NCBI RefSeq assembly: GCF_035621475.1
Contig: NZ_CP141799.1
Coordinates: forward strand, 1,600,501-1,664,500
Direction: 5' to 3'
DNA: 64,000 bases
Origin: Pseudomonas paeninsulae
GTDB taxonomy: Bacteria; Pseudomonadota; Gammaproteobacteria; Pseudomonadales; Pseudomonadaceae
In this document: in pieces, positions 62,609 to 64,000 of the stretch
Numbering within the stretch: position 1 is the stretch's first letter
Layout: the number at the start of each line of letters is the position of its first letter
Notes under the pieces: generated by a model
Told to the model about the DNA's origin: nothing
What the model saw: the letters and a program-made list of their open reading frames with translations, nothing else
Database searches by the model: none
Position numbers and translations under genes: made by a program

Positions 62609-64000
62609 ATGGTTCAGGTTAGAGCGCACCAGCCGATCAACGATGACGGCAGCATCAACCTAGAGGCCTGGCTGGCCCATGTACTCAGCGTCGACCCGGC
62701 GCTGGAGCACGATGCCTTGCTCGACGCCTGCGAGTTCGCCCGCGAGGCCGAGCAGCAGGCTAACGCCGCACAGAATCTATGGTCGGAAGGTGCTTCCAGC
62801 TTCCGCGCCGGCCTCGAGATCGCGGAGATTCTCGCCGACCTCAAGCTCGATCAGGACTCCCTGATTGCCGCGGTCATCTACCGTGGCGTACGTGAGGGCA
62901 AGGTGACCCTGGCCGCGGTGGAGCAGCGCTTCGGCCCCGTGGTGACCAAGCTGGTCGACGGCGTGCTGCGCATGGCGGCGATCAGCGCCAGCCTCAATCC
63001 GCGCGACTCGCTGGTACTCGGCTCCCAGGCCCAGGTGGAAAACCTGCGCAGGATGTTGGTGGCGATGGTCGATGACGTGCGCGTGGCGCTGATCAAGCTG
63101 GCCGAACGGACCTGTGCAATCCGCGCGGTCAAGCATGCCGACGACGAGAAACGTGAGCGTGTGGCCCGCGAAGTCTTCGATATTTATGCGCCGCTGGCGC
63201 ACCGTCTAGGCATCGGCCATATCAAGTGGGAGCTGGAAGACCTGTCCTTCCGCTATCTGGAGCCCGAGCAGTACAAGCAGATCGCCAAGCTGCTGCATGA
63301 GCGTCGGCTGGATCGTGAGCAGTACATCAATGATGTGATGGGCCACCTGCGCCTGGAGCTGGAAGCCACCGGGGTCAAGGCCGATATCAGCGGGCGGGCC
63401 AAGCACATCTATTCGATCTGGCGGAAAATGCAGAAAAAGGGCCTGCAATTCAGCCAGATCTATGACGTGCGTGCGGTCCGCGTGCTGGTGCCAGAGGTGC
63501 GCGATTGCTACACCGCGCTGGGCATCGTGCACACCCTCTGGCGGCACATTCCCAGGGAGTTCGACGACTACATCGCCAACCCCAAGGAAAACGGCTATCG
63601 CTCGTTGCACACTGCGGTACTCGGTCCGGAAGGCAAGGTGCTGGAGGTACAGATCCGTACTCACGCCATGCACGAGGAGGCCGAGCTGGGTGTCTGTGCG
63701 CATTGGCGCTACAAGGGCACCGATGTCAAATCCGGCTCCAACCATTACGAAGAGAAGATTTCCTGGTTGCGTCAGGTGCTCGAGTGGCACGAGGAACTGG
63801 GTGATATCGGTGGGCTGGCCGATCAGTTGCGCGTCGATATCGAGCCGGACCGGGTCTATGTGTTCACCCCGGACGGTCACGCCATCGACCTGCCGAAAAA
63901 CTCTACGCCGCTGGATTTCGCCTACCGGGTGCACACCGAGATCGGCCATAACTGCCGTGGCGCGAAGATCAATGGACGTATCGTGCCGCTCAGCTACAGT
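62609..64000 (+). CDS. relA: GTP pyrophosphokinase RelA (5' part)
   Basis: First 464 codons; the gene runs past the window end. ATG at 62609 with AGGGAAGG upstream. The N-terminal HD domain is degenerate (VIYRGVREGKVTLAAVEQRFG in place of the active HDxxED), the mark of monofunctional RelA. The synthetase domain follows: GRAKHIYSIWRKMQKKG, YDVRAVRVLVPEV, DDYIANPKENGYRSLHTAVLG and EVQIRTHAMHEEAELG. The TGS domain begins near the end (VYVFTPDGHAIDLPKNSTPLDFAY). Makes (p)ppGpp on starved ribosomes. Confidence 0.95.
   Translation, partial: MVQVRAHQPINDDGSINLEAWLAHVLSVDPALEHDALLDACEFAREAEQQANAAQNLWSEGASSFRAGLEIAEILADLKLDQDSLIAAVIYRGVREGKVTLAAVEQRFGPVVTKLVDGVLRMAAISASLNPRDSLVLGSQAQVENLRRMLVAMVDDVRVALIKLAERTCAIRAVKHADDEKRERVAREVFDIYAPLAHRLGIGHIKWELEDLSFRYLEPEQYKQIAKLLHERRLDREQYINDVMGHLRLELEATGVKADISGRAKHIYSIWRKMQKKGLQFSQIYDVRAVRVLVPEVRDCYTALGIVHTLWRHIPREFDDYIANPKENGYRSLHTAVLGPEGKVLEVQIRTHAMHEEAELGVCAHWRYKGTDVKSGSNHYEEKISWLRQVLEWHEELGDIGGLADQLRVDIEPDRVYVFTPDGHAIDLPKNSTPLDFAYRVHTEIGHNCRGAKINGRIVPLSYS

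Overview
The window reads as a Pseudomonas chromosome (high GC, genus-typical gene order). The flanking backbone carries rimO and a cytochrome b561 on the left, and dinB, ldhA, gacS, cysM, rlmD and relA on the right. From memory this is the order of the PA0916-PA0934 stretch of P. aeruginosa. It carries nirK-nirV and differs in detail, so another Pseudomonas species is likely. All identifications come from reading the sequence and translations; no database search was possible.

Left backbone (1-14117): a GGDEF diguanylate cyclase, a GNAT acetyltransferase, small conserved proteins, a lipoprotein and a metallo-beta-lactamase-fold protein. Then comes a denitrification cassette (ANR/DNR box, nirK with a C-terminal cytochrome c domain, nirV, an SCO1-like protein). 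It is followed by a 743-aa protein fusing a degenerate metallophosphoesterase to a GT4 glycosyltransferase, a DCC thioredoxin-like protein, rimO and cytochrome b561. Four tandem initiator tRNA-fMet genes follow, each with its own promoter and terminator, and a zinc-ribbon membrane protein.

Integrated island (about 14118-53919, 39.8 kb): a 23-bp direct repeat marks attL and attR. The right copy lies inside the 5' end of dinB; the left copy sits in an orphan dinB start (MTARKIIHVDC). The element therefore inserted into dinB and supplied a new start (MSERKIIHVDC). It encodes a P4-type tyrosine integrase and AlpA at the left end, a zeta-toxin operon, relics of a Trb conjugation system (DUF2274, frameshifted trbI, trbG), and then mainly copper resistance. 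The copper genes include a multicopper oxidase, CopB, CopG, a His-repeat cytochrome c, a P1B-type ATPase, two CopZ-like proteins, cupredoxin, PtrA-like and DUF2790 proteins, a DUF2282 bufferin-like peptide, CcdA/TlpA/DsbG thiol proteins and an OprD porin. There are two intact copRS pairs and the relic of a third copR. Nine copies of an operator-like palindrome (TTACATTTCTGTAAG and variants) sit in front of these genes, which suggests one copper regulon under CopR. An IS1182-family element and an IS21-family element (istAB) each interrupt identifiable genes. The right end is decayed: thymidine-phosphorylase, OprD and UmuC remnants.

Right backbone (53888-64000): dinB, a REP-like palindrome, a META/HslJ lipoprotein, a small zinc-ribbon protein, ldhA, the hybrid kinase gacS, cysM-rlmD and the first 464 codons of relA.
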